The notes below the pieces were generated by a model. The model searched no databases, was not told the origin of the DNA, and saw nothing but the letters and a program-made list of their open reading frames with translations. From the NCBI GenBank assembly GCA_003165095.1, contig PLSH01000087.1:1-6102 (forward strand): a stretch of DNA of 6,102 bases. Reading direction: 5' to 3'. Shown piece after piece: positions 6,030-6,102 of this stretch. The translations under genes and the position numbers were made by a program. Numbering within the stretch: the first letter of the stretch is position 1; every line of letters begins with the position of its first letter. The DNA is from Acidobacteriaceae bacterium (GTDB taxonomy: Bacteria > Acidobacteriota > Terriglobia > Terriglobales > Acidobacteriaceae).

Positions 6030-6102
6030 TTGATCGCCCGCTATACCCGCGCGGCCATGGGCCGCATCTGGACCGAGGAGAACAAGTACCGCTGCTGGCT
6101 TG
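6030..6102 (+). CDS. purB: Adenylosuccinate lyase, N-terminal fragment
   Basis: Adenylosuccinate lyase acts twice in purine synthesis: it splits SAICAR to AICAR and adenylosuccinate to AMP, releasing fumarate each time. Only 24 codons plus one base are present, since the gene leaves the right edge. They read MIARYTRAAMGRIWTEENKYRCWL, which matches the highly conserved PurB opening (MIxRYTxPEMxxIWxxExKxxxWL). The TTG start at 6030 is fixed by this homology and by AAGGAG 7 bases upstream. The active-site loop and catalytic residues lie outside the window. Confidence 0.92.
   Translation, partial: MIARYTRAAMGRIWTEENKYRCWL

Overview
The window looks like a stretch of chromosome from a moderately GC-rich bacterium, most probably an acidobacterium (Acidobacteriota, Terriglobia-like). 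That placement is an inference from protein style: the N-terminus of the NADP-type isocitrate dehydrogenase, the bacterial pyruvoyl-dependent arginine decarboxylase, a DUF1080 secreted protein, and a hairpin repeat of a kind I associate with these genomes. No rRNA or other marker is present to prove it. There is no prophage, transposase, CRISPR array or tRNA. Most of the window is dense housekeeping or metabolic sequence, and I found no convincing undescribed multi-gene system.

Layout. Bases 1-122 (minus strand) hold the first 40 codons of isocitrate dehydrogenase (icd). A 140-bp divergent gap follows, carrying a promoter and two copies of a CATCATGATG palindrome. These control a type II toxin-antitoxin pair, vapB (263-499) and vapC (496-927), which overlap by 4 bp. 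A 140-bp gap (928-1067) contains a 20-codon coding-like scrap and the probable leader of the next operon.

Bases 1068-3688 form the metabolic core: three tightly packed genes (gaps of 3 and 2 bp) for pyruvoyl-dependent arginine decarboxylase, N-carbamoylputrescine amidohydrolase and agmatine deiminase. Together they encode a complete route from arginine through agmatine and N-carbamoylputrescine to putrescine. The gene order does not follow the reaction order, because the second-step enzyme is encoded last.

Bases 3748-4641 encode an exported DUF1080 protein (3-keto-disaccharide hydrolase / concanavalin-like fold). It is followed after 2 bp by tadA (4644-5090), the tRNA adenosine-34 deaminase. 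tadA converges on a cupin_5/DUF985 gene (minus strand, 5094-5582) with only 3 bp between the stop codons. The DUF985 gene is divergent from a small glutaredoxin-like gene (5621-5878) across fewer than 40 bp that must hold both promoters. A long imperfect hairpin (5892-5941) and a probable promoter precede the first 24 codons of purB (adenylosuccinate lyase, from 6030).

Two translation features recur. Three genes (pdaD, aguB, purB) are best read from TTG starts and two (vapB, vapC) from GTG. At vapB, the glutaredoxin gene and the DUF985 gene, a -10-like hexamer lies so close to the start codon that leaderless mRNAs are plausible.
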